64,000 nt of DNA, taken from the NCBI GenBank assembly GCA_002794735.1, contig NBAZ01000011.1, positions 558,001 to 622,000 of the forward strand, written 5' to 3'. The stretch's first letter is position 1, and each line of letters begins with the position of its first letter. The notes below the pieces were generated by a model. That model did no database searches and was not told the DNA's origin. It saw nothing but the letters and a program-made list of their open reading frames with translations. The DNA comes from Pyrrhoderma lamaoense. Its lineage: Eukaryota; Basidiomycota; Agaricomycetes; Hymenochaetales; Hymenochaetaceae. Shown piece by piece: positions 47,649 to 60,000 of this stretch. Made by a program: the position numbers and the translations under genes.

Positions 47649-48962
47649 GTCTAGTTGGTTGCAGAAACAAGAAGGTTAAGGCCAAATGCAGAGTATTTCA
47701 CTAGTCATTGGTGTATAGTTAGTGGTCACAATCGGCCACACTGTCTGAACTCGCTACACTGAGTCTGTGACAAGTCCGTGACAGAGAGGAAGTGTGACGG
47801 ATCAAGGCACGTGAAAAATCTTGTATTATATAAGCACCTTCTCTGTCGTCAATCACATATAAAAATAGCCACTCAAGCTCTCTTCAGTCTGAGTTCTTCT
47901 ATATGCCGTCGATTGTTAACAAGCATCCGTAGCTCTCGGTACAATACGTACTCTTCAAAGACTCATATAGCATGGCAATGAAAATAATTCTAAAGAAGCT
48001 CCGCGGACTAGTTTTTGTAAACCGAAACTAATCTAAAGGTGTTTGAAAGATAGCGGTATCAGACAGACGCCCGACCTACTTCTGTCAGTTGTATATAAAA
48101 AAAGGAGGAGAACATGCTCTGTTAGTGCGCTCATAAGGTGCTATGTGCGTATGTTTTGCTAATAGCATGGTATGTGAAGTAATGGTCAATAATGATCCTT
48201 ACTACGGAATTCTTCTTGAAGTATGTTTGTAAGAGGAATAACTCGGTTTCGGCGAGGAAATTCAATTTCGGGATTTACGTACTGCATTGCAAGCTCCCAT
48301 CAACGGAATGACGGAGGAACGTCGCAAAGTTGAGCGACGTGGGAGCTGGTGCTTATACTGATGTACACAACTGTAAACACACAAACAGACCGACGGCGAG
48401 TCTCTTATCGAACTTAACAATGAAATTTATATTATATATCTCACTATCTATGCGCCACTACCCCCTAAATGTATCTTCTGAAAAGAATTAGCTGAAACGG
48501 ATACTAGATATACTCCCGTCAATGTGAGCTACAAACTATCTTTTTACGAGTGAAGAGAACCTTGATTTGCGTGGTGATGAGTAGTAGGATGTGCATACAG
48601 TCGTCATGATTGCCAATTCAACAAGTAAATCTTCTTTAGGATATTGATGATGATCAAAATGACCATTTCATAAGGATAGCTTAAGAGCTAATATAGCAAT
48701 TAGATATCAAATCAACTTAATAGAAAAGGGTTTTTAACATTTATGATTACTCTATCCCTTTACAGAATTGTGCGGATATACTTAGAATGTATTACGAGAT
48801 AAGAATTGATGTAGAATGGTTCTCATGTAATCGCTAGATAATCCTTCTTGAAAGAAGAGCAAACAATTCTGAAGGATCTGAAGTCCACTGAATCGTGACC
48901 CGAAAGCCTCCGCACTACAAATATATATATTTCTCAGTTATTGGGGATAAAGCACATTGGAA
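47649..48962. other. Intergenic, nothing recognised
   Basis: AT-rich, no coding-like frame apart from short open stretches. It contains the promoter of the secreted protein. Confidence 0.4.
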
Positions 48963-49342
48963 ACCGAGGAGAAGGAAGGGGCGGAGGACCGATACTGGCT
49001 GTGCGAGCAGATGTACAAGCTCAGTCGTGTGCTACTAAGAAAGAAGAGCTCTTTTGAGATGAATAATTTAGTCAGGGGGACGGAGGTTAAAGAGAAAATA
49101 CAGATTAACGTTCAATTGTAAGTTCATTGTAATGCCAAGAGAAAGTTGTATCCATTCATAGGTTGAAGCAAGTAGGCTTGCCAAGTACGCCAACCCTTTC
49201 TACAACACCAAGTAAGATCGCACCGCTTCAACCAATAGACTCTGTGTACAATGTCCAGAATCCCTTTTCGGAAGCTCTTCAGGGTTCGGGATGGGTATCT
49301 TTTAAGCTATCTGAAGAATCACCAACAATGAGATGTCCGTAG
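48963..49342 (+). pseudogene. Two-exon coding relic of unknown protein
   Basis: Exon A (about 48963-49117) reads DRYWLCEQMYKLSRVLLRKK and on to VKEKIQINVQLL. A 44-bp GTAAG...CATAG intron (49118-49161) joins in phase to exon B (49162-49342), which reads VGLPSTPTLSTTPSKIAPL, DSVYNVQNPFSEALQGSGW, VSFKLSEESPTMR and then a stop. Composition and splice sites are those of a real gene. However, the frame is closed by a stop just upstream of exon A, and no start codon or further exon is evident, so it is probably the remaining fragment of a larger gene. I do not recognise the family. Confidence 0.5.
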
Positions 49343-50139
49343 GTAGCTCAAAAAGAATTCCTTCGAAGCGAGATCTGTCTTATCTGGGTACCATCTGGCA
49401 CATTATCCATCTACTGTACCTAACTACTGCGAGTTATAGTATTCTATGGATTGAACCGAGATAGTTATCCACCACCGGTACCACAATCAGGTTAACAAGT
49501 TGTTTCAGATTTCGATAAATTCCATGCTAAGAATAGCAAGGATGACGAAGTATGCATACTCATACATAACAGGCGAGTTGGCTCATAGTTTCCATTGATC
49601 TCTAGGCTCAATATTCAGCTTATATGCGATAGCATAAAAGATATAACAGTTGCTGCTGTGGCTCCATGAAGATTTTCTTTTTTGCCTCGTGTGGGAAACT
49701 AGTGATTAACATCTAAATCAGGAGATCTCGCATGATGGAAGCAGAAAAAAAACAATATTCTGTACGACAACCACGAAAAAAATACCATTTTTAACAGCGT
49801 CTTGTCGGCCCGGACAAAACATCGTACCACCGACGACAGGACAGGGTATCGAAGATGTAGTTATGCACGGGCATGACATTTCATCATTTTTCTACCTCCG
49901 AAGGGAGTTGAATATCAAAATCAGTAACACTCGAAGCCCACGGTCTCCGTGGCCATCTCAGATCCGTCTTATTGGTTCATTTCCTCATTTACCGTCATAA
50001 AAACGAGAATATAATCCTATCAACTCTTTTTGTGGTCAATGCGCCTTCTGCTCAAGAATCTCCGTCTACTTAAACTCTCGTGTGTCCAGTCTAAAATCTC
50101 ATTCACCCACACTCATCATCCCCTCACCCTACCAACAAG
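49343..50139. promoter_or_regulatory. Upstream region of the Zn2Cys6 regulator
   Basis: About 800 bp without a gene. From 49990 to 50139 it is pyrimidine-rich (CTC and CAT stretches), as usual just before fungal start codons. Confidence 0.4.
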
Positions 50140-53073
50140 ATGACGAACGGTGATGTTGAACATATGGAAGACGGTAACGTGGGCTCATCATCTGGATCCT
50201 CTACCAAACCCCCGACAAAGAGGTCTCGGAAAGCTATCAACTGTGCTCCTTGTCGTAACAGTAAACTGAAATGTGACAAGTCTGTCCTCTCCATACTATG
50301 TTTATCGCTCTTTTCTCACATCTATATATCGCATTCTAGGGCTCGACCATGCTCATCTTGTGTGTTGCGAGGTGTGCCCTCTTGATATATCTTATTATTT
50401 GAAACGAGGCTAACTAAACTACTTTCGGAAAATGTAGGGACTGCTTCACAATGTTACATGGACGAAAAAGACGAAACTAGTACTCGGTGAGAACATGAAG
50501 CGATATTGATTTTGGGTTTGAGGGTGATCAATTTCTAATTTCCTTTTTTCTTATTGGATTTTAGTCGGGTGAATGGAATTGATCCCCACAACGAAATTGC
50601 GAGGATGCGGCAAGCACTTGCAGCCCTTGAGTCCTATGTAATAAGAGGCCCTGGGGCACGAGCGGTTTCATCTGCTGCATCAAAAGGACTTTGTGCACCA
50701 GATGGTGGGACAAATCACGCGTTAAAGCATGAACCAGACTCCGAAGCGCTCACTGTACCTGGTGTTCTCGCTGAAAAAGGAAAAGGGGGTTTCTATGCTG
50801 GTCCGACATCGACTGCTACCTTACTATTTTCCCTAAAGGCTGCAACTGATGTCCGCGAAGTAACCGATGACTACGAACGTATCTCTCTTGAAACAGATAG
50901 TGAAGACACTCAAACGGACATCTCAAGAGGTTTTGATGATGACTTGCTGGCTCAGTTGCCCGCTATACATATTATTGATGGGCTTGTAGACTTTTATCTC
51001 AGTTTCTGTAACTGGATGTATCGGCATATTCACCCGGAATCATTCAAGGCATCTTGGTCAAGGTTCAAAGAGAAGGCATCTGCAAACCGCCTTACTTTAG
51101 CTACATTGTCTTTGGTCATGGCTGTTGCCGTTCGGTATCTTCCTGAAGGTCATGCCTTACTGACCGCACTTCAGCATAGGGACCGCGAGGTAGAATTTCA
51201 ATCCAACGGATGGGTTCTTTTTACGTTCTTACTGACAGATACCATTTTTTCAGGAAGTTGGGGAGCTCTTTCATCACGTAGCGTGTGAGGCTCTATCTAG
51301 ATATAGAACGGAGAGCCGCTCCCTTTCGCTTGAGCTTGTAGAGCTATTATTGATCCGTACTCATTATCTCACTCTGTCAAAGAATGAGAGTGAAGAGATC
51401 TGGTCCATTAGGGGCGAGCTCGTTGCTATTGGCACCGCCATGGGTCTTCATCGTGACCCTGAGAAGTGGAAGATGTCGCGGGAATTAGCTGAGCGTCGCC
51501 GCTGGGCTTGGTGGCATATAATTCTTCTTGAGAGGTTCGTTGAAAGTAATTCAAGAGTTAGTCGTTAAGCATCACTAAACTATTCTGATAAAGGTGGCAG
51601 TGCTTCTTATTCGGGCGACCTTTGTCTGTGGCTTCACATCACTTTGATACACGCATGCCATCTTACGTGTCACCGAATGTTGATAAGACTGGACGCCTCT
51701 TTCTTCCAAATATCCACATGTTTAGACTTGCAGATATCTTGGGAGATATTGTGGACGATGCAGTCTCCGTAAGGGCGGTTCCATATTCCCGAGTAATGGA
51801 ACATGATAAGGACCTTTGTTCTTGGCTAGAAGATCTTCCCAAAGAGCTCGACTGTAAGCCTTCTCTACTAATATCGATTTTTAAGGAAAATAGCTAAGAA
51901 GGACACTGGACTTTTTATACTTTCTTCCAGTGGACGAATATCGTCTTGCGCGCTCCTTGGCAAGTCCCGACCCTGCGGATACGCGCCTTGGCGTTCTCAG
52001 TCTTATGTTTGTACACCTATTTTTATAAACTAATTTATTGAACAATTAATCGAGTTATTTGCTCCGAACTCCAACAGAATCAGAACGAGTTATTATCATA
52101 TTCGTTTTACACTCCACAGACCCTATGCGGCGGCGCCTCATGACAACCCATCGAAGCCACAAGGACCAAACACAAACTCGAGTAAATCATCAAGTTTTGA
52201 TACCTCAAAAAACCAAGAGAACCATGCTCGTATGGCGCAATCCTTGGATACAGCAGCAAGCGCCGCAGATAAACTCATCCAATTGGTCGCGCAGGCTCGG
52301 CCAGAAGTCATAGGAAATTCAACTATCGCTCCAGTACACGTTCACTGGGGACCCTTTCATTGTTTTTCCGCAGCCATGTTTTTCTCGTTACAGCTAATCG
52401 CTGATCCACACCAACCTGGCGCCAGCCTTTTCCGAGCAAATATTCGTCGAGTTCTTGATCTTCTTGATATGTCTCAAGGTGTTGCTATAGCTGACAAAGC
52501 GGGTACGATGTTACGAGCTTTGCGTCCGTTATATGACGGAGACCTAGAACCTGATGGGAAAGGTGAGGGTCGTTCGAAAGAACAAGTTATAGCGCTTGTG
52601 AAAAGCTTAGCATTCCCTTATTACGACTCTCAAACGAATCAATATTCTCGCCCATATCATGTTGACTCTCCGCATAGTTCTGGGGGACCAGCTTCACCCG
52701 TGGTATCCAGACAAAACACTTCGAATCACTCATCTCCCGGGATGTACTTCTATCCTCAAATAATCTCCCCTCATTGTTATCACCAATCGCTCCTCGTCCT
52801 CCAATTTCAATCATGAATAGTAACCAAGATCCTATTCCTTATCCAGGTGGGGGATCACGGACATCAGTTACCCCTGATTACTATTCCGTACCCCGTCCAC
52901 AAATCCCCGGGGGGCCAGCACTCAAGCCAACTCCGTCTTTCAACCCAGGAAACCCTTTAGTGCAGGGTTCCGACATGTGGGGTGCGTCGGTTGGATTTGG
53001 CCAAGGTGAATGGGCACGTTTTCTTGATGTTATGCAAAGAACAGAAGCTTCGGGGTTATTGAACCCCTCATAA
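50140..53073 (+). CDS. Zn2Cys6 fungal transcription factor
   Basis: Eight exons join in phase: 50140-50279, 50340-50371, 50438-50486, 50565-51189, 51254-51534, 51594-51853, 51931-52006 and 52078-53073. A basic stretch KRSRKAIN leads into a zinc binuclear cluster whose six Cys are spread over three exons: CAPC, KLKCDKARPCSSC, and C in ASQCYMD. The middle homology domain (fungal_trans) follows from DGLVDFYLSFCNWMYRHIHP through IWSIRGELVAIGTAMGLHRD, RRRWAWWHIILLERW and FGRPLSVA to YYHIRFTLHRPYAA. The C-terminus is Ser/Pro/Gly-rich. At about 52739 the frame shifts: after NHSSPG the next frame continues DVLLSSNNLPSLLSPIAP to the end at 53073, which suggests one G is missing in GGG. Targets are unknown; the gene converges on the PDR transporter 430 bp away. 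Confidence 0.85.
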
Positions 53074-53502
53074 CTAACACAACTTTTTTTCTATTTATTT
53101 TGCCTTTTCACTTCATCTTGTTAGACCAGCCATATGCATTATGATTTATTCTGGGGAAAAAATATGTAATATGTGGCGCGTGTACGTTACTCCCTGCTTT
53201 GTCATTGTTTTGTTTTTGTTTATTGCTTCCAATCTTCGGAATTAGAGAATTTCAATCAACATCTTTTCTTCCTTCCTTTTTCGCAAGTGTACCAGTAGTT
53301 ATTAAAAAGGAAAATTTCGAAGGAATTCTACTCATTCTCTATTTTGTAATACATGTATATCAGATCATAAAAGTAAAATGTAATAATGTCGTGAAATACA
53401 TATTTTCTACAATTATAAGATAACGGGGAAAGAGTCCGGTTTTCTATCGGATGAGTTGAAAGGGTCAGAAGAGATGAAGGAGGGGGGATGGAATTCTAAA
53501 AT
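53074..53502. other. Shared 3' region of convergent TF and ABC genes
   Basis: 430 bp, T/A-rich, with no gene. It must hold both polyadenylation regions. Confidence 0.5.
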
Positions 53503-56500
53503 CTATCGTGAACGTATGCGGAACAAGTAAGTCAATAGGAAAATCATGGAAATCTAAAAACAAGCAAGTTAGTGTTCAATATCATTGAAATCAAAGAAGA
53601 CCAAAGTTGTTACATACATTAAACAGAACATAAGCACAGAAGATACCTAGGTTTCGCCAGTGATGAGAGTAGTAAATATTGAACGAGGCTTGAAGGAACT
53701 GATCGGTTGTCCTGGACGAACAATACTGGCAATCAGAGGTTGCATCAGGGTTGTTTATGTAACCGCCAGCTACGGATATGAATGGATCTAGATATGAGGA
53801 ACAGGACATCCCGCTAGGTGGTTGCAACGTGACAAGTTCGGTTGATGAACAAGTTACATTTGACCTTCCGATAGCTGTAAAGGAATAAAGTCAATGAAGC
53901 CCCAAGCACACCAAGCGAAGTATGTATTACCTTGTCCAAGGAGACCTTCGATAAGATATGTGAAAGGGGAGAGACGGTACATCCACTTCCACCAGCCAAG
54001 TTGTCTATATGGTTGAAGGACACCGTTGCTAGAGTGGACGAATTAGCCTACTAGTTGATTGGTTTGGTCCATATTAAACTTACAATGCTATGACGAATGA
54101 AAAGAGTGAGCTGAATAGGATAGATGCAATAAGGACGTCTGGGGCCATGGAAGCGACCGCTTGTGCGATTGTCGTATAGTAAAAGGGGAAGATAATTCCA
54201 AGCATCAGGTAAGTATATCCTGCACGGTCGCTATCGAATCCGACTGTCCAGTACCAACAGAAGAAGAACAGTGAGGAGCCAAGGATATTCCATGGGAGCT
54301 CAACAAGTAATTGTGAAGTAAGCAGAGCAGTCCAGCTATAGATCCTGCTGGGACGTTCGCGAATTTCGTAAATGTTCCGGAAATTGATAAATACAACTTG
54401 TAATTGATTAGAAAGCGGCACGGAGAGAATAGTTGCCATAAAGATTGACTGCCAAATGAAAGTCGGTTAGCTCTTGGAAAAAGAGTAATTCATGAGACAT
54501 GCAGAACTTACGAAGAGTTTATTTTGTGTTCCCTGAAGGGTATCTTTTGCCTTGAAGAATGTAAAACCAATAAAAAGCCCGGCAGCAATGTTAAGAATAA
54601 GTTTAGCCAGGATGTAAGTGGGATTACGCCAATAAGCTAGGAATGCGCGTGTTGAAAGAACATATAATTGATAGAACCAGGAAGTTGCAAACTCCGAAGT
54701 TCGAGAAGCCTGGACAGGTGGTCTCTGACGACCTTCAGCGTGGACTTCATCGAGATGTCTTTTGAAATCAGCAGCTTCTTCAGATTTGTTCCATGCATCG
54801 TGCCAGTCGATCGTAGTAGTTGCAGTTGCCCCAGCCCCGATCACGTCAAGCATCCATTCGGCAGGGTTTTCAATCTCCTCACACTTACGACCACCATTCT
54901 TCTCAAAGTAATTGATCAAAGTTGAACAATTCGGGCCTAAATCACCGAAATAAACCATTTGACCACCCTTACGGAGAAGTAGCAAGCGATCGAAGACTTG
55001 GAAAAGTTCACTTGACGGCTGATGAATTGTACAAAGAATCGCTTGACCGTGGTCTGCAAGGTTTCGAAGGAAAGCCATAATAGCCCATGCCGATTGAGAA
55101 TCAAGGCCGCTTGTTGGTTCATCCAAGAAAAGTAGAAGCTTCGGCTTCGCAGCTAATTCAACGCCAATAGTCGTACGCTTCTTATGCTCAACCCCGAGGG
55201 ATCCAACAATGGCATCTGCATGTGCCTCTAAGCCGCACATCTTCAAACACGTTTCAACATAAGCTTCCTTCTCAGCGAGCGGCACAGATTGAGGTTGCCT
55301 AAGCTTGGCAGAGAAGAGAAGAGCCTCCCTAACGGTGGTTTCAGCAAGATGTGTGTCCATCTGTTGACAATATGCACTAAATCAAGAGTCAGAAGACTAG
55401 TTTCAATTATAATGGAACAATTATATTTCTCACGTCTGTGCCTGGAAGTCATGAGGAAGTCCTTGTCCGTTGACGAATCGATCTCCAGTTATTACGCCTG
55501 TATCCGTTCGTCCAGCTAGAACATTCAGGAGGGTTGTCTGATTTTGAGATTTAGTTAGATCCAAGGCGATAAGACAATCATTTGAACTAACCTTTCCCGC
55601 TCCAGATTCACCCATGAGGGCAGTTAACTTTCCTGGTACAACGTAACCGGACACGTTATCGAGTAATTGACGGGTTTCACCCTTTCCAATCGGTACTACA
55701 TAATTCAAGTTCTGCCAAGAAAATACGTCCGTCATGGCAGGGCTGGCTTCCAATGCTTTCTCAACCTGTTCCGAATTACTACCAACAACTGAATGATCAT
55801 CTTGGTTGCCCTTTTCTTCGTCTGATTTCGGCTTGTTATCGGAAGATACAATCTGTTTTGACCCACGTTTATACAGCACTACGGGCGTGTCGTGCGCGGT
55901 GGCAGTATTAAGTTCCGAGAATAAGTTCAACAAGAAGATAAAGAACACGGCGAATGCGATCTCAATACCGAAGTTCTGGAAGTAGAATGAGAAAATGTAG
56001 TCTAATACGCAAAGAAGCGGAATATCTACATACCCTCCACAAATTCGATCGTGAATAACCATATGATAGTTCAACAAACGTATTACCATTTACGGTACTG
56101 GATCCAGCTACTGAACCGACCGTGGTACATACTTGATTGGCGATCGTGATATTTTCATAACCAGAACCCTGCGGAATTAAAGAGGAGCAACTTCCATCTA
56201 AGGTAGAAAATTCATTTGTCAAAATCGCCTCAAATCCATATCGCAAAGGCTAGATTGAGAAACTAAGATAAGTCCGCGTTCGTTATGATAATCAGTGCCC
56301 TTACGTTAATCTGTAGGATAATATCTATTAGTTCAAGAATACGGAATTATTCCCGCGAATGTGAACTTACGTATGTTATCCAGCGCAGAGCTCCGATCAT
56401 AGAAGGCCTGTTTATTTTTGTAAGTCATTAGAATATTTAAAAAGAAGTGATATCATACTTAGGAATTGTGTAACCTAGAATGATGTAAGTCAACGAAACG

Positions 56501-59074
56501 TAAAGAGACTATGGAAGGAGCTTACCGGTGTACAAAGTTAGTGCCAGAATTGATACACCGGCGACGGACTGAGCACTTGATTCCTGTTTGAAAGCCGCGG
56601 CAAGGCCCTTGAAAAAGGCTTTCATAGTGATTGTTGTGACATAGATCAAGAGCAAGAAAATACTGTGACAGATGTTTTAGACTTGATCAAACATGAGACG
56701 CATGTCACGTACAAAAATTGACTGGCAGTACGTTGCAGGCCGGCTAAAAAGTATAAGATGACGCAAAAAACGGAAAGAATGATTAACGAAATCGGTGCGT
56801 CGACAATCGTCATAGCAAATGCTTCTGTAAAAGGGTGATACATAGCTGCCTTCGCATGTCTATGAATAATCGGCCGCTGAGCAAACAAAGACGGGATTTC
56901 TGCCATAGACGAAAGAGCTCCAAAAAGAAGTGCGCTGCGGGGATGAGATAGCTCAGTGAAGGATCACTTATCAATCAAGGAAATGAATCACTTACAAGAA
57001 CAAAACACCACCACGCGAGAAGAAAGCAGAAGTATTTTGAGCGAGATTCAAGAAGATTGTACCCATAATAATTCTATTAATAGACTTAGCTTGGGATTTA
57101 GGTAGAAATGGGATTAAACTTACGCCTGGAAGATGTAAGAGCCTAACAAGGTAACTTGTGCCGCCCAGTCTCCTTTAAGAATTTGCACACGGCGAATCAT
57201 AGTTTCCTTAATCTGGGCTGCAATACTGATAGTATAAGGACTAGCAAGTCTTGCATGTTTAGCGTGCTCCGCATGAGCACTTTTAATGTAGCTCTGGCGC
57301 TTGAACTCTTTCTCCTCGCGCGGAGCGTGGTTCATAGGATACCAGCAAGAGCATCCGGAGCTTCGCCATCGTCGTATAGAACATTTGCAGCGAGGAAAGC
57401 GGCTATATCTGATTTATTCTTAGCAGCAAGTTCATGCTTTTGGAAATAGTTCACAAAATCGTCTGCGGTTTTGGGAACCCGGTTTTCGAATCCTTTCCGA
57501 ACAATACGACCATTGGGATCGGTAACAGCTACAAGGAAGTCGGCGGTAGTTTGTCGATTAGCAGGCTCATAACCCATATCAATAAAGTATTGGCGGGCTG
57601 CATCAGCAGTTCCGTAGTAGATCATTTTCCCCTCATAAATGACACAAACTTTATCGAATAACTGTATTTGATGAATTTAGAAAGAGGTGTGGTTTATGTT
57701 GTTAACAAACTTACGCGATAAAGAAGTTCGCTAGCTTGGTAGATAGAAACAATCGAGGTAAGACCAAGATTGTCCGTAGCAATACGCAGAGCGCGTACAA
57801 ACTCCAAGGCAGTTGATGCGTCCAATCCACGGGTAGAACTGCAATTACGATTATTATTATGCACACTAAAGCGAGAGTGAACACTCACTTATCCCATGCT
57901 CCTAGTCTTGCACGCGTGGCGAGCGCCTCCGCAATAGAGACACGTTTCCTTTCACCTCCGGAAACACCTCTGATTGCAGCATTACCAACTTTTGTATTTT
58001 TAACGTGTCGTAAACCAAAGACGGTGGCAAGGACGCCAGTGATACTGTCAACGTATTGACTTCTTGAAGAACCCTTAAGCCTAGCATCACGACTAGGAAT
58101 ACGTGTTCGTGCAGCAAATCCAAGAGTTTCCTGTACGGTCAGAGTTGGGAAGTGAATATCATCTTCAGGACAGTAGATTACGTCTCCACGGAAGTGTTTA
58201 TGAATTTGCTTAGGAGTGAAAGCGGAGTAATGTAGAAGTCCCGAAACACTATAAAATTCTTCGTGCTGATTCGAAAGTGTTTTCAACAAGGTAGAGCACC
58301 CGGCTCCTGGTCGCCCAAGAACCACTGAAATGTATGTTAAAAAGACCGAAATATAAGTTTCATCAAGGGCGGAAAACTCACGAAGCATCTCCCCTGGGTT
58401 TACTACACCTTCAAACCCGGAGAGAATATCCCGAACAGTAGGATGTCTTGCTTGCCTGACCGCTTCGGGTAAAAGGAGGGGGTTGAATGTGGATCCAACA
58501 GTAGGCTGGTAGCTGTTTGTAGATCCTTTTCCTTGCACCCTAAGATTTTGGAAGACAACGCCGAGTTCTCGAGGTTGAAGGCCTTGTTCCTCAGCACTGA
58601 TAATATGATATTGAATTGAAATAAAATGACGCATATAATTAGATTATACGTACTTTTTGACAATATCTTTTAGAACTTGTTCAAAATCAAAGTCTTCCTG
58701 GTCCGTGACTGAAACAGCTGTGTCCTCTGATATGGAGTTCCCGTCATTGGTAATTGTCGGTATCTCCGGGACATGTTCATGGCGTGATTATCGGCGGAGC
58801 GCGTTGAGCGGGCTGCAATACTATGTTGGGTGATAGTTCGTTTTAATTCGTGAACACCTTCGGGGTCGAAGTGATCTAGTGCAACTCTAGAGGAGTTAAG
58901 ATGGTGATGACTAGCTACATGTTTCCTTTCTTCAGCATTATTTTGTTCTGAATGGCTATGGTGACGGAATGCATCTCCCGAAGCCGCGTCTTCTAATTGA
59001 GAAGCACTCGGCATGTCACCGACGGTGTCCCTGTCGTGATCTGCAAGAGAAGGAGTATCGCCCTTCTGATCCAT
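53503..59074 (-). CDS. PDR-type ABC drug/efflux transporter
   Basis: Full-size pleiotropic-drug-resistance ABCG transporter of the plasma membrane, (NBD-TMD)x2. Start 59074, stop 53503 after TYLFRIRSR, many short introns. NBD1 has Walker [13 protein letters not shown], signature [14 protein letters not shown] and Walker B region [11 protein letters not shown], the PDR variant (the N of DNS is built across a splice). TMD1 follows, with [10 protein letters not shown] as the usual entry. NBD2 has [24 protein letters not shown], a degenerate signature [13 protein letters not shown] and [20 protein letters not shown]2 ends in the Cys-rich loop typical of PDR proteins ([13 protein letters not shown]). 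Two one-base frame breaks are inferred: near 58781 (NHA to [12 protein letters not shown], probably a lost C) and near 57335 (ALAGI to [11 protein letters not shown]). All other junctions work. Confidence 0.9.
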
Positions 59075-60000
59075 GGTAGTTTATGATAGTGAACAAGATG
59101 GCGAAGTAGGAATGGGCATGAATACGACAACAGGGTCTCAAAGGCCTTCAACATTTTCCATCGAGCTATTAAAACAGTTTGTCGGCATTCAAATGACGCG
59201 TCAGAATGCCTAATACAATATGACAAATCTGCACTCCCGGACTCTGATCTTTGTCTGAGCTCTACGGACTTATGTCCTCTTTTGGCCATCGGTTAGATTC
59301 GTCATCATCCATCCGAGTGAGCGTATCTCTCGACTCGAGACAATCTGTTTGGAGTTGTTGTCAACCCTTTTCTTTTTCACCGATAATATCCTTAAAAGGT
59401 ACGTCTCTTTACTGATTTGGACCTTAATTCCGGCATAATAGCTTCAGCCTTTTCTTTTGTTGATTTCTCACCAATCCAGTCCTAACCCGCGTTTGTTTCG
59501 GTATCCTCTCCATCATTGTCATTGGTTTCAGAATCCCGCGTACAGCAGAAGACATACCGCTCTATCTTTCACTGCAATCGCCTGCTTTTGGAGTAGGTTA
59601 GTTATCTGCATAATCGACTGTGAAGGCTGCCGATGAGTAATCGAGCGTAGTCATAATTAAAAGTCTAGATTTGAGATTGAACAAAAACTGCATTAATATT
59701 GTTATTTAATATCAAATAGCTCAGATAATCATCATTAGTCATACTTTTCCACAATCAAATTTCTCAAAGCCACAAAATCTCTCAAATCCTAGTGGAGAAA
59801 TGGAAATTACAACATTCCACAGAGTTATTGGCTAATTCTAATGATAATTATATGCATTCAGTGTATTACACACATTCATTTTATATGTCATACCAATATT
59901 TTCGGACATCACCTCTATGGTGTACGTAAATCATGCCCGTGTTTGTGTTCCTTAAATCTAAAATGCGAGGTCTAAAACCGGTCTAATCAACGGTATGATA
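59075..60000. promoter_or_regulatory. Upstream region of the ABC transporter, 3' flank of the ATPase
   Basis: About 900 bp without coding-like frames, AT-rich from 59650. I could not identify a clear drug-response element. Confidence 0.4.
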
